Assembly: GCF_016892765.1 (NCBI RefSeq)
Contig: NZ_JAFEMD010000002.1
Span: 156,682 to 220,681 of the forward strand
DNA: 64,000 nucleotides
Source: Microvirga arvi
GTDB lineage: Bacteria > Pseudomonadota > Alphaproteobacteria > Rhizobiales > Beijerinckiaceae
Direction: 5' to 3'
In this document: piece after piece, positions 1 to 8,600 of the stretch
Numbering within the stretch: position 1 is the stretch's first letter
How the letters are laid out: every line of letters begins with the position of its first letter
Translations under genes and position numbers: made by a program
The notes under the pieces: generated by a model
What the model was told of the DNA's origin: nothing
Database searches by the model: none
What the model saw: only the letters and a program-made list of their open reading frames with translations

Positions 1-1
1 C

Positions 2-451
2 AAGAGCGGCATCAAGCTGATCGGACCCGGCGATGTCACGGATGACGAAGTGCTCAACAACATCGGGGACGTCGCTCTCGGTGCGATCACCACGCATCAT
101 TACTCGGTCGCCCACGACAGTCCCGAGAACAAGGCCTTCGTCGAAGCCTTCAAGAAGGCCAACAACATGCGTCCGAACTTCATGGCGGTGGGCGGCTATG
201 ACGGCATGCACCTGATCTACGAGGGCCTGAAGAAGACCAACGGCCAGGGCGGTCAGGCCTTGATCGATGCCATGAAGGGCATGAGCTGGACCAGCCCGCG
301 CGGGCCGGTCTCGATCGACCCGCAGACGCGCGACATCATCCAGAACATCTATGTGCGGAAAGTCGAGCGCAAGGACGGGGAGCTCTACAACGTGGAGTTC
401 GCCACGATCCCGAACGTCAAGGATCCGGTCAAGGCCGCCAAGGCCAACTGA
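2..451 (+). CDS. Branched-chain amino acid ABC transporter substrate-binding protein (C-terminal part)
   Basis: Only the last 149 codons are present; the gene starts before the window. The reading frame is open from base 2 and ends at TGA 449-451. The protein resembles the C-terminal lobe of Leu/Ile/Val-binding periplasmic proteins (Peripla_BP_6, LivK-like), with the typical run FMAVGGYDGMHLIYEGL followed by a segment on fixed-interval maturation of the ligand pocket and a short lysine-rich end. Such proteins deliver amino acids or amides to a LivHMGF permease; the partner genes would lie to the left. A strong terminator follows directly, so this gene ends its transcript. The substrate cannot be read from this fragment. 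Confidence 0.85.
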   Translation, partial: KSGIKLIGPGDVTDDEVLNNIGDVALGAITTHHYSVAHDSPENKAFVEAFKKANNMRPNFMAVGGYDGMHLIYEGLKKTNGQGGQALIDAMKGMSWTSPRGPVSIDPQTRDIIQNIYVRKVERKDGELYNVEFATIPNVKDPVKAAKAN

Positions 452-471
452 GCGCAACAACAGCAAGTGAG

Positions 472-495
472 GCGCCGCTGAAACGCGGCGCTTTT
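472..495 (+). terminator. Rho-independent terminator
   Basis: A 7-bp GC stem (GCGCCGC at 472-478 with GCGGCGC at 485-491) closes a 6-base loop and is followed by TTTTC. It lies 20 bases after the stop of the binding-protein gene and should end that transcript. Confidence 0.85.
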
Positions 496-677
496 CTGCC
501 GTCTCAGGCGGCATACGATCCATGCAGCATTTTCATCAAAAGCTCTAAGCAAATCATTTGCGGCTTCTTGCCGATCCGTTGCAGCCTGCTTCCGACATCT
601 TCCGCATCCTGCTCTTGGCGCGCCGTGCCGGCGCACCACCTGCATGGAACAAGCGCGAACGATTGAGGGAGGACGAC

Positions 678-2342
678 TTGAAGCAACGGCCGGTGATCCA
701 TTCTGCTGCATTCGTGAAAGCTGCTGCGCTCAGCGCCGCGGCGCTTTATGCGGGCGCATCCGCCATCGCGGATGCATCCGCCCAGACGCGGTCGCCGCAG
801 GAAGCCTGCTCCCGCCTTGCGAACCTCTTCGTTCCGGTATGGGCCATCGGCCTGCCGACCTCCGGCGCCGTGGTGCAGTCGGCCACCTTCGTCACGGCGG
901 AGACTCCCAACAACCAGAACGGCGAATATTGCGCGGTGAAGGGCCTGATCGTTCCGGCCTCTGCCGATGCGCCAAACATGGAGTTCCAGGTTAACCTCCC
1001 GACGAGCTGGAACTCCAAGGCCCTGCAGCTCGGCGGAGGCGGCTATGACGGCACGCTCGTCACCGGCCTCGGCATGGCCGGCCTGCAGCCGGCCAGCATT
1101 CCCACGCCGCTGAAGGCGGGCTACGTCACGCTCGGCAGCGACGGCGGCCACAAAGGCGCTCCGGGCTTCGACGGCACCTTCGGCATGAACGACGAGGCCC
1201 TGCTCAATTTCGGCAAGCTTTCGGTCAAGAAGACGCACGATGTGGCCATGGCGATCGTCAAGGCGCGCTATGGCACGGCTCCGCGCCGCTTCTACTTCAT
1301 CGGCAACTCGCAGGGCGGCCACGAAGCCCTGGATGCTGCGGCGCGCTATTCGTCAGACTACGACGGCGTCGTCGCCAACTATCCGGCCTACAACGTCACC
1401 CTGCTCCATCTCGGTTCGCTCAATGCGGGCAAGGCGCTCTACGGCAACGGCGGAGCGGGATGGATCAATCCCGCCAAGACCCGGCTGCTGACCGATGCGG
1501 TGCACAAGGCCTGCGACGGTCTCGACGGCGCACAGGACGGCATCATCGGCAACATCGCGGGATGCAACGCCGCCTTCAACATCGAGACCGTGAAGAGTAC
1601 GCTGCGCTGCGCCAATGGAACCGACACCGGCGATACGTGCCTCTCGGATGCGCAGATCGCCGCCGTGGAGAAGATCGCCTCGCCCTATCGTCCGGGCTTC
1701 GCCATCGCCGGCATGGAGGAATTCCCCCGCTGGTCCCTGCTGGAAGGGGCCCGCTTCGAAGGACGTTCCACCTTCGGCACGCGCCCTGTACCGGGCAATC
1801 CGCCGACATCGGCCGATGCCCTGCTCTACAATGCGGGTGCGGCGACCACGAAGTACATTCTCACGCGCAACCCCTCCTTCGATGCGCTCACCTTCGAGCC
1901 GACGGCCATGAAGGAGCGCACGCAGGAATCGGGCAACATCATGGACGTGACCGACGTCGATCTCATCCCGTTCCGCACGAAGGGCGGCAAGATCATCCTT
2001 CTGCATGGCACGACGGACGATTTCATCACGCCGCACAACACGGTTGCCTACTACAACCGCCACAGGGCGCTGCAGGGCGAAGCCGGCATGGATTCATTCG
2101 TGCGCTTCTACGTCGTCCCAGGCCTCAGCCACGGATTCGGCGCCTTCAATGCGAAGTACGACGGGCTGGCAGCTCTCGACAAATGGGTGGAGAGCGGCAG
2201 CGCCCCCGGAACGCTGGTGGCGGTCGACGGAAACCAGGGCGCCAGCCGTACGCGCCCGATGTGTCTCTACCCGGCCTGGCCGCGCTACAGCGGCACGGGC
2301 TCGGTGGACGATGCGGCCAATTTCAGCTGCGTTACACAATAG
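678..2342 (+). CDS. Tannase/feruloyl esterase family secreted hydrolase
   Basis: A 554-residue protein of the tannase/feruloyl esterase family (alpha/beta hydrolase). I chose the TTG at 678 because GAGGGAGGA lies just upstream and a signal peptide follows (hydrophobic run ending near ADASAQT), although the frame is open from 558. The nucleophile is probably Ser211 in GNSQGGH, with Asp447 or Asp448 in HGTTDDF and His485 in GLSHGFG. Classical members carry a cysteine directly before the serine and one directly after the histidine (CS-D-HC motif); here those positions are Asn and Gly, so the linking disulfide is absent. The likely role is hydrolysis of plant-derived or other esters outside the cytoplasm; the substrate is unknown. 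It stands alone between a terminator and a convergent gene. Confidence 0.8.
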   Translation: MKQRPVIHSAAFVKAAALSAAALYAGASAIADASAQTRSPQEACSRLANLFVPVWAIGLPTSGAVVQSATFVTAETPNNQNGEYCAVKGLIVPASADAPNMEFQVNLPTSWNSKALQLGGGGYDGTLVTGLGMAGLQPASIPTPLKAGYVTLGSDGGHKGAPGFDGTFGMNDEALLNFGKLSVKKTHDVAMAIVKARYGTAPRRFYFIGNSQGGHEALDAAARYSSDYDGVVANYPAYNVTLLHLGSLNAGKALYGNGGAGWINPAKTRLLTDAVHKACDGLDGAQDGIIGNIAGCNAAFNIETVKSTLRCANGTDTGDTCLSDAQIAAVEKIASPYRPGFAIAGMEEFPRWSLLEGARFEGRSTFGTRPVPGNPPTSADALLYNAGAATTKYILTRNPSFDALTFEPTAMKERTQESGNIMDVTDVDLIPFRTKGGKIILLHGTTDDFITPHNTVAYYNRHRALQGEAGMDSFVRFYVVPGLSHGFGAFNAKYDGLAALDKWVESGSAPGTLVAVDGNQGASRTRPMCLYPAWPRYSGTGSVDDAANFSCVTQ

Positions 2343-2455
2343 GCTTGATCAATGGGGATGGAGAGTGCCGGTGGTCCGCCTGCCCTCTCCGTTCCTGACG
2401 GTGCTCTCATCGTGCCGGCCGCCAGCGACTGCACGGCGGTAGTGTCGGTTCAATG

Positions 2456-3151
2456 CTACTGCACCGTGACCTGATCCTTGATCCTCTCGTAAACGGTGCG
2501 GCGCACGACCATCTTCTTCACCAGGTCGTCTGCGGACTTATATGGCCTGCCCCTGATGATGGCGCGGCCGAGTGAGCCTGCGCCTTTCAGCGAATTCAAC
2601 TGTTCGACGGAAGCCCTGTTGAGGTCGACAAGGGCAGCGGAAAGGCGTGTCGTCGAAACAGGCTCCGCAAGACTCGCCTGCTTCGTCACGGCGCCGGTCA
2701 TGTTCATGTCGGCAGGCGGTGGCGACACGGGCCGGGCGGATCGCGCCAGGGCTGCTTCAGCCTGCTGCAACGCGGCGGAGGCCTGTTCGATGGCAGGCGA
2801 AGCCGGGCTTAGCACCGTGGGGACGCCGGCAGTCTCGTCGGGGCCCGATGCAGGCACATAAGCGGCGTTCGACGGAGCGCTCAGGGCCCGAATGGGCGCC
2901 GCGGGATCCGCATCGGCGACCCGCACGCGCCGCGCCGGCAATTGCACCGTTTGTACCGAACCCGTCAGGATCTGCGGCGGGGCGGCGGTGACGATGCCGC
3001 CGGTGGGAGAGCCGGCCCCCCCGGAGTGCCACAGGACCATCGATCCACCGGCCATGAAGCCTATGACCAGGAGAACGCGCATCGCCTGTTGAACTGCGCT
3101 GTCGCGCTGTTCATGAGGAGTCCGGGTTCGTGACAGGTTGCCAATCTGCAT
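2456..3151 (-). CDS. ComEA-like helix-hairpin-helix protein, membrane-anchored
   Basis: About 231 residues. A single hydrophobic segment near residues 22-42 follows a short cytoplasmic start. A low-complexity Ala/Pro/Ser-rich stretch comes next, and the last 60 residues form a helix-hairpin-helix domain of the ComEA type (LVDLNRASVEQLNSL, then GRPYKSADDLVKK). This fold binds DNA non-specifically, and ComEA proteins act in the periplasm during DNA uptake; many alphaproteobacterial members are uncharacterised. I prefer the ATG at 3151, preceded by GAGGA, over the ATG at 3166. No other competence gene is visible nearby, so a role in transformation is not supported by context. Confidence 0.7.
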   Translation of the reverse strand: MQIGNLSRTRTPHEQRDSAVQQAMRVLLVIGFMAGGSMVLWHSGGAGSPTGGIVTAAPPQILTGSVQTVQLPARRVRVADADPAAPIRALSAPSNAAYVPASGPDETAGVPTVLSPASPAIEQASAALQQAEAALARSARPVSPPPADMNMTGAVTKQASLAEPVSTTRLSAALVDLNRASVEQLNSLKGAGSLGRAIIRGRPYKSADDLVKKMVVRRTVYERIKDQVTVQ

Positions 3152-3386
3152 GGGGTCCTCGCACATTCACTCGACGGTGGATGCTCCACTCTTGATGGGC
3201 ACGTCGTGCGAAAAATCAGGTCCACTCTTCGCCCGACTGCTTACGGCTAGATGCCGGATGTGGCGCAGACGTGGCGATTGGCGTCGATCAGGCCGGATCA
3301 ACGGCAATTTCGGGTAGGTGTGTGGATTTTACGCGTGAGGTTGCCCGAAGCGGCAACGTCATCACCTTACGGAAGCTCCCTTGCCG

Positions 3387-4322
3387 TTACACCCTGCGCA
3401 CGCGCGCGGGTTGACCGAGGTCGCAGTCCAGAGTCGCGCGATCCCAACCGCCAGCATCGGCGGCGGCGGCATAGGTGGCGGACAGGAAATCGAGCAGCAT
3501 CCCATCGGGATCGGACGCCCGGCGCAGCGTGTCGTAGGGCAGGATGAATTCGCCCAGAGTTGCATCGAAAAGCCCACCCGGTGGGATCTTCGCGTCACGA
3601 AAGCCCGGCGGTTCGGGATAAGCGTAGGAGTAGAAGGCGGCGTGAGGGTAGGCATCGCTGCCGGGCCAGAAGCCTGCACTGGACACTTCGTGCGAATAGG
3701 CCTCGCGGGTGACCGCATCCGGCAGACCCGGTACGCCGCCGGGATGGGCCGGGGCGTGGCGTCCTGAAAAGCGCGTGACCGCAAGATCGAAGCTGCCCCA
3801 GAAGAAATGCACCGGGGAAGCCTTGCCCAGGAAGCTGCTGCGAAAGACCTTGAACACCCGGTCCGCCTGCACGAGCACACGCCAGAAGCGATGCGCCGCA
3901 TCAGCATCGTAAGAGGCATGAACCCGGTCCTCCGAAAAGCGGATGGGATCCGGCACCTCGTTCGGCATCTCGTTGATCGACACCGGGATGCCGAGGTCAC
4001 CGAGAAGTTTCATGAGGTCTTCATGGAATTGCGCAACGCTCTGCGGGCGAAGCGGCAGGGCGCGCTCATCGCCGCGGCTCGTGCGCACGAGCAGGCGATG
4101 GGCGATGAAATCGAACTCGATCTCCAGGATTTCGCGGCCTGCGGGCATGGGCGAAGTGCTCAGGCCGCGCGCCGAGACATAGAGCGGCACATGCCAGCCG
4201 TGATTGAGCCATGGCGTCAGCGAGAGCCGGATCTTGCCGACGATCTGCGTCCATAGCTGCAGGGTCGCAGCCGTCTCGCGCCATGCGGGATAGGAGAGTT
4301 CGGGCCAGACAGCGTCATCCAT
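3387..4322 (-). CDS. DUF5996 family protein
   Basis: A 311-residue soluble protein matching the DUF5996 family by its opening (WPELSYPAWRETAATLQLWTQ) and the repeated HVPLYVSARGL and FDFIAHRLLV segments. The start ATG at 4322 follows GGAGG. No signal peptide, membrane segment or known catalytic motif is evident. The function is unknown. It ends 87 bases before the minE stop region and shares the strand with minDE, but the gap of the other orientation (upstream of its neighbours) gives no clear operon link. Confidence 0.75.
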   Translation of the reverse strand: MDDAVWPELSYPAWRETAATLQLWTQIVGKIRLSLTPWLNHGWHVPLYVSARGLSTSPMPAGREILEIEFDFIAHRLLVRTSRGDERALPLRPQSVAQFHEDLMKLLGDLGIPVSINEMPNEVPDPIRFSEDRVHASYDADAAHRFWRVLVQADRVFKVFRSSFLGKASPVHFFWGSFDLAVTRFSGRHAPAHPGGVPGLPDAVTREAYSHEVSSAGFWPGSDAYPHAAFYSYAYPEPPGFRDAKIPPGGLFDATLGEFILPYDTLRRASDPDGMLLDFLSATYAAAADAGGWDRATLDCDLGQPARVRRV

Positions 4323-4409
4323 GAATCGCCTCCATGCGGAGCAGGATCACCGATGACGAGCATAGCGGAAGGCTCGCAGGCTGGACAGTGCAGCCTGCGA
4401 GCAGGATTG

Positions 4410-4688
4410 TCAGGCGGCCGGACGCATGGTGGCGAGGGTCGCCGGGATCTCGATGTCGACTTCCAGGGTCGAGACGGAAGCGCCGCGGTCCATCTTGATC
4501 TGCACCTTGTCCTGCGGCACCGCCATATGCTTGGCGATCACGGCCATGATCTCCTCGCGCAGGATGGCGACAAGATCGGACTCACCACCGCCGACGATGG
4601 TGCGCTCGTGTGCGAGGAGGACCTGAAGGCGCTCGCGGGCGACGGGCGCGGATGTTGCGTTGCGTTTGAAGAAGTTGAACAGGCTCAT
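4410..4688 (-). CDS. minE: Cell division topological specificity factor MinE
   Basis: A 92-residue protein with the MinE layout. The N-terminal amphipathic, MinD-contacting segment (MSLFNFFKR) is followed by the [13 protein letters not shown] helix and a C-terminal dimerisation region ([15 protein letters not shown]). MinE stimulates the MinD ATPase and drives its release from the membrane, keeping the division inhibitor at the poles. Its ATG overlaps the minD stop by four bases, so the two genes are translationally coupled. Confidence 0.95.
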   Translation of the reverse strand: MSLFNFFKRNATSAPVARERLQVLLAHERTIVGGGESDLVAILREEIMAVIAKHMAVPQDKVQIKMDRGASVSTLEVDIEIPATLATMRPAA

Positions 4689-5494
4689 GCGGCCCTCCGT
4701 GCGAAGAGTTTGCTGAACAGGCCGCGCTGCTTCTGCACCTCGACGATCGTCTGGCCCTGCAGCTTGCGCACTGCCTCGAGATAGGCGCGCGCGGGCGCGG
4801 AATTCGGGCTGCCCAATGTCACGGGCGCGCCGAGGTTGGACGAGCGCAGCACCTCGGTGCTTTCCGGAATGATGGCAAGAAGAGGGATCGAGAGGATGTC
4901 GAGCACGTCCTCCACCTTCAGGATCTCGCCCCGCGCGGCACGGGCCGCGTCGTAGCGGGTGAGCAGCAGATGCTTTTCCACCTGCTCGCCCTTCTCCGCC
5001 TTTTCGGTCTTGGAGTCGAGCATGCCGATGATGCGGTCGGAATCGCGGATGGAGGAGACTTCAGGGTTCGTCACGACGACGGCCACATCCGCGTGGCGCA
5101 TGGCGAGGGTCGCGCCGCGCTCGATGCCCGCCGGGCTGTCGCAGATGATCCAGTCGAATTTCTCGCGCAGGCCGTTGATGACGCGCTCGACGCCCTCCTC
5201 GGTGAGGTTGTCCTTGTCGCGGGTCTGCGAGGCAGGAAGCAGCGAGAGCGTCTCGACGCGCTTGTCGCGGATGAGCGCCTGTTCGAGCTTCGCGTCGCCC
5301 TTGATCACGTTGATCAGATCGAACACCACGCGCCGCTCGGCGCCCATGATCAGGTCGAGGTTGCGCAGGCCGACGTCAAAATCGATCACGGCCACCTTCT
5401 GGCCGGTCTGCGCCAGCGCCGCCCCCAGCGCCGCGGTCGACGTCGTCTTGCCGACCCCTCCCTTGCCCGATGTCACCACAAGAACTTTTGCCAT
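4685..5494 (-). CDS. minD: Septum site-determining ATPase MinD
   Basis: 269 residues. The deviant Walker A motif ([11 protein letters not shown], residues 9-19) carries the signature lysine of the ParA/MinD group. Other conserved parts are the [14 protein letters not shown] segment and a C-terminal amphipathic membrane-targeting helix ([10 protein letters not shown]). MinD recruits MinC to the membrane to block FtsZ ring formation away from midcell. The usual upstream partner minC is missing: the 345 bases before the start hold no coding frame of that kind, and the next gene runs the other way. Confidence 0.95.
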   Translation of the reverse strand: MAKVLVVTSGKGGVGKTTSTAALGAALAQTGQKVAVIDFDVGLRNLDLIMGAERRVVFDLINVIKGDAKLEQALIRDKRVETLSLLPASQTRDKDNLTEEGVERVINGLREKFDWIICDSPAGIERGATLAMRHADVAVVVTNPEVSSIRDSDRIIGMLDSKTEKAEKGEQVEKHLLLTRYDAARAARGEILKVEDVLDILSIPLLAIIPESTEVLRSSNLGAPVTLGSPNSAPARAYLEAVRKLQGQTIVEVQKQRGLFSKLFARRAA

Positions 5495-5839
5495 CCTGAT
5501 TCTCCTACCCTTCGAGACTGTTGTTGCGACGCCATCACCAGCAGGTTCTCCGGGAGGCCGCAGAACATGTTCGGAGAGCGGAGGCGGATTGAGCTGTCGC
5601 GATTTCTTAACGCAACGGTATGGAGCTATTCGGCGCCCATTATGGTTACCGGCTGGTTAAGAAATGCAGCGAAAGATGCATTTTTCAGCGGAAAACAAGG
5701 GTTTTGAGACGTCCGAGGGCCCGAAAGGAAAGATTTCTCCTGCTCAGGACCAAGCTGCCCCTCCGGCCGCTAACTGGCTCTCCATTGACCTTCTGGCAGG
5801 AACCCCTAGCCTTGATCCGATGGCACTGGAGAGCACCCG
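5495..5839. other. Divergent intergenic region between minD and the ssuA-like gene
   Basis: This 345-base stretch has no supported gene. It must hold the promoters for minDE (leftward) and the importer operon (rightward). A weak AT-rich hairpin (AAATGCA at 5662-5668 with TGCATTT at 5677-5683, followed by T residues) is visible but has too little GC to call a terminator with confidence. I see no remnant of minC here. Confidence 0.5.
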
Positions 5840-6814
5840 ATGCGGCACGGATGGCGGCTTCTTCTCTTGTCGGTCTTTTCATGGGTTGCGGCACAGGCCC
5901 CGGCCTTCGCCCAGCAGGGCACGACGGTTCGCGTCGGGCATTTTCCCAACATCACTCACGTCCAGGCCCTGGTGGCCCGCGCCTTCGAGCGGCAGGGGCG
6001 CGGGTGGTTCGCGGAACGGCTCGGCCCTGGGGTGAAGATCGAGTGGTACACCTATAACGCCGGCCCCAGCGCGATGGAGGCGATCTTCGCCAACTCCCTC
6101 GACCTGACCTATGTCGGCCCCAACCCGGCGCTGAACGCCTATGCCCGTTCCCGGGGGAGCGAGGTCAGGGTGGTCGCGGGGGCCGTGAATGGAGGCTCCG
6201 CCCTTGTCGTGCAAGGAGACTCCACCCTGTCCAAGCCTGCCGACTTCAAGGGCAAGCGCATCGCCACGCCGCAATTCGGCAACACGCAGGACGTGGCAGC
6301 GCGGGCCTGGCTCGTCGCCGGCGGATTGCGGATCACCCAGACCGGAGGCGATGCGCATGTGGTGCCCACCAGCAATCCCGATCAGCTCTCCCTGTTCCAG
6401 AGCAAGCAGCTCGATGGGGTCTGGACCGTGGAACCCTGGGTCTCGCGGCTCGAATCCGAGGCCGGCGGCAAGGTGCTGGTCGAGGAGAAGGAGGCCATCA
6501 CCACCGTGCTCGTCTCGAGCGCCGGGTTTCTGGACAAGAACAGGGATCTCGCGAAGCGCTTCGTGGCGGCCCATCGCGAGCTGACCGAGTGGATCGGAAA
6601 GAACCCCGACGAGGCCCAGCGCCTCGCCCGCGAGGAGCTGCAGGCCTCGTTCCGTCTCGACATGTCGCCAGAACTTGTCGCCCGTGCCTGGAGCCGCATG
6701 GTCATCACGCCGGACACGACGCGCGAAGCGTTCCAATCCTTCGTGACGAGCGCTCAGAAAGTGGGGTTCCTGCGTGACACGCCCGATCTGTCGCGCCTGA
6801 TAGAGGCGCCTTGA
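5840..6814 (+). CDS. ABC transporter substrate-binding protein, aliphatic sulfonate/taurine/nitrate type
   Basis: 324 residues with a signal peptide cleaved after AFA (about residue 24). The mature protein has the NMT1/SsuA-TauA fold features: VRVGHFPNITHVQALVA at the start, YVGPNPALNAYARS and KGKRIATPQFGNTQDVAARAW. It should bind an alkanesulfonate, taurine or similar small anion in the periplasm and hand it to the two following gene products. The next gene starts inside its stop codon (TGATG). The exact ligand cannot be assigned, since no monooxygenase gene (ssuD or tauD) is adjacent. Confidence 0.88.
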   Translation: MRHGWRLLLLSVFSWVAAQAPAFAQQGTTVRVGHFPNITHVQALVARAFERQGRGWFAERLGPGVKIEWYTYNAGPSAMEAIFANSLDLTYVGPNPALNAYARSRGSEVRVVAGAVNGGSALVVQGDSTLSKPADFKGKRIATPQFGNTQDVAARAWLVAGGLRITQTGGDAHVVPTSNPDQLSLFQSKQLDGVWTVEPWVSRLESEAGGKVLVEEKEAITTVLVSSAGFLDKNRDLAKRFVAAHRELTEWIGKNPDEAQRLAREELQASFRLDMSPELVARAWSRMVITPDTTREAFQSFVTSAQKVGFLRDTPDLSRLIEAP

Positions 6815-7620
6815 TGGAGTCTCCCAGCACGGATTCCCTTACAGGAAACCCGGCCAAGCTCATCGTCGAGGGCGTCTCCAAGCGGTTCACCTCGTCGCGA
6901 GCCTTGGTGCAGGCTTTGGACGATGTGTCGCTGACCATCGCGGATGGCGAATTCGTCTGCCTCATCGGGCCGAGCGGATGCGGCAAGTCCACCCTTCTCG
7001 ACATCATCGCCGGCCTGACCAAGCCGGATTCCGGCCGGGTTCTCGCCGACGGCAAGGTCGTGGAAGGGCCCGGGCGCCAGCGGCTCGTGATGTTCCAGGA
7101 ATCAGCTCTCTTTCCCTGGCTCGATGCGTTCGGCAACGTCATGTTCGGACTTAAATTGCGGCCCGATCTCACGCGGGCCGAGCGCAAGGACATCGCCAAT
7201 CATTTCCTGCAGCTCGTCGGCCTCGAGAAGTTCAAGCGTGCGCATGTGCATGAGCTCTCGGGCGGCATGAAGCAGCGCGTGGCACTGGCCCGCGCGCTTG
7301 CCCCCGATCCGCAGGTGCTGCTGATGGACGAGCCTTTTGCCGCTCTCGATGCGCTCACCCGCGATCAGCTCTACGACGACATCCAGCGCATCTGGATAGA
7401 GAGCCGCAAGACCATCGTGTTCGTCACGCACAACGTGCGCGAAGCCGTCTGCCTCGGAAACCGCGTGGTTCTGATGTCGCCGTCGCCGGGGCGCATCACG
7501 ACCATTTTCGATATCGCCCTGCCCCATCCGCGCGACATCAACAGCCGCGATCTCGCCGGCGACACGTCCACCATCGCTGCGGCTCTCAAGGGAACGCTGA
7601 AGGAGGCCGCATTCGAATGA
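6814..7620 (+). CDS. ABC transporter ATP-binding protein (SsuB/TauB type)
   Basis: 268 residues from the ATG at 6814, which shares one base with the preceding stop. Walker A is GPSGCGKST (residues 52-60), the signature is LSGGMKQRVALARAL, and Walker B is VLLMDEPFAALDAL. The family couples ATP hydrolysis to uptake of sulfonates, taurine or nitrate. The four-base overlap with the permease gene shows that these three genes form one tightly coupled operon. Confidence 0.92.
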   Translation: MESPSTDSLTGNPAKLIVEGVSKRFTSSRALVQALDDVSLTIADGEFVCLIGPSGCGKSTLLDIIAGLTKPDSGRVLADGKVVEGPGRQRLVMFQESALFPWLDAFGNVMFGLKLRPDLTRAERKDIANHFLQLVGLEKFKRAHVHELSGGMKQRVALARALAPDPQVLLMDEPFAALDALTRDQLYDDIQRIWIESRKTIVFVTHNVREAVCLGNRVVLMSPSPGRITTIFDIALPHPRDINSRDLAGDTSTIAAALKGTLKEAAFE

Positions 7621-8390
7621 AGCGCACGGCTGTCGCTCTCCTCTTCTTTGCGTTTCTCATCGGCGCGTGGGAACTCGCAGTCCGCAGCGGCCGATGGTCC
7701 GTTGTCCTGCTCCCCTCCCCGATCTTCGTGGCCGAGTACATCTGGGGAGCGCTGCTCGACGGCACGCTTCTCGAGTCCACCTGGGTGACCCTCAAGCGGC
7801 TTTTGATCGGCTATGCCGCCGGCGTCATCATCGGTCTGCCCCTGGGCCTGCTGACCAGCACGACCCAAATCCTCGAAGATACGATCGGATCTCTGGCCCT
7901 CGGCTTTCAAACCCTGCCGAGCGTGTGCTGGGTGCCTTTGGCCCTGGTCTGGTTCGGGCAGACGGAAGGGGCGATGCTGTTCGTCGTCATCATGGGCACC
8001 GTGTGGTCCGTGATCCTCGCCACCGACCATGGCGCGCGCAACATCCCGCCGATCTATGCCCGTGCGGCCCGCACCATGGGATCGGAGGGCTTGCACAAAT
8101 GGACCCGGGTGATCCTGCCCGCTTCGCTGCCTTTCCTCGTCAGCGGCATGAAGCAGGGCTGGGCCTTCGCCTGGCGGTCCCTCATGGCGGCGGAGATCTA
8201 CGTGACGATCCTCACAGGCTTCGGCCTTGGCCACCTGCTGCATTACGGGCGCGAACTGAACGCCATGGAGCAGGTGATCGGCATCATGATCGTCATCGTG
8301 GTGATCGGCCTTCTCGTCGACCGCCTGCTCTTCTCGCCCTGGGAGCGCTTCCTGCACCGGCGCTGGGGCACGAACGTGAAGGCTGCCTAG
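7617..8390 (+). CDS. ABC transporter permease (SsuC/TauC type)
   Basis: 257 residues with about six membrane helices. The cytoplasmic EAA loop that contacts the ATPase is visible (RAARTMGSEGLHKWTRVILP). It is the last gene of the importer operon. Its stop codon, TAG at 8388-8390, is also the first three bases of a dispersed repeat, so insertion of that repeat probably defined or changed the C-terminus, which ends in TNVKAA. Confidence 0.92.
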   Translation: MKRTAVALLFFAFLIGAWELAVRSGRWSVVLLPSPIFVAEYIWGALLDGTLLESTWVTLKRLLIGYAAGVIIGLPLGLLTSTTQILEDTIGSLALGFQTLPSVCWVPLALVWFGQTEGAMLFVVIMGTVWSVILATDHGARNIPPIYARAARTMGSEGLHKWTRVILPASLPFLVSGMKQGWAFAWRSLMAAEIYVTILTGFGLGHLLHYGRELNAMEQVIGIMIVIVVIGLLVDRLLFSPWERFLHRRWGTNVKAA

Positions 8391-8525
8391 CGCATCGTGC
8401 AGAAAAGTGGACCCGGTTTTCACTGGCGTGGCCCTTTGGGTCTGCGCCCAACGATGCGCCAGCCAAGAGTTGGAGCATCGGATTGGATCCCAAAAGTGGG
8501 TCCACTTTTGGGTCCGATGCTATAG
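8388..8525. repeat. GCATCG-bounded dispersed repeat, copy 1
   Basis: The element opens with TAGCGCATCGTGCAG and closes with CCGATGCTATAG, so its ends are inverted copies around GCATCG. It contains the core AGTGGACCCGGTTTTC and an inner palindrome built on CCCAAAAGTGGG and its complement. Related copies lie at 16792, 36702, 45012, 53298 and 61050. Chance open frames through it (for example the leftward run DPKGHASENRVHFSAR) recur at several copies and should not be annotated as protein. Confidence 0.85.
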
Positions 8526-8562
8526 CTGCGCCTGCTCGACAGCATTCAAGCGACGCTCATGA

Positions 8563-8594
8563 AAAAGGCCTCACGTTCAGACATGAGGCCTTTT
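8563..8594. terminator. Bidirectional rho-independent terminator
   Basis: An 11-bp stem (AAAAGGCCTCA at 8563-8573 with TGAGGCCTTTT at 8584-8594) has T residues on both strands. It lies between the convergent importer operon and the hemerythrin-like gene and can serve both. Confidence 0.85.
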
Positions 8595-8600
8595 AGGCTG

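Noticed and set aside
5662..5685. A weak hairpin plus T run in the minD/ssuA intergenic region as a terminator.
   Set aside because: The stem is only A/T-rich with 7 bp, and no gene on the + strand ends before it.
7371..8423. A 350-codon leftward open frame opposite the ABC importer permease.
   Set aside because: It is the complement of a clear permease gene, is low-complexity His/Asp/Glu/Arg-rich and runs into a repeat; this is a typical shadow of high-GC coding DNA.
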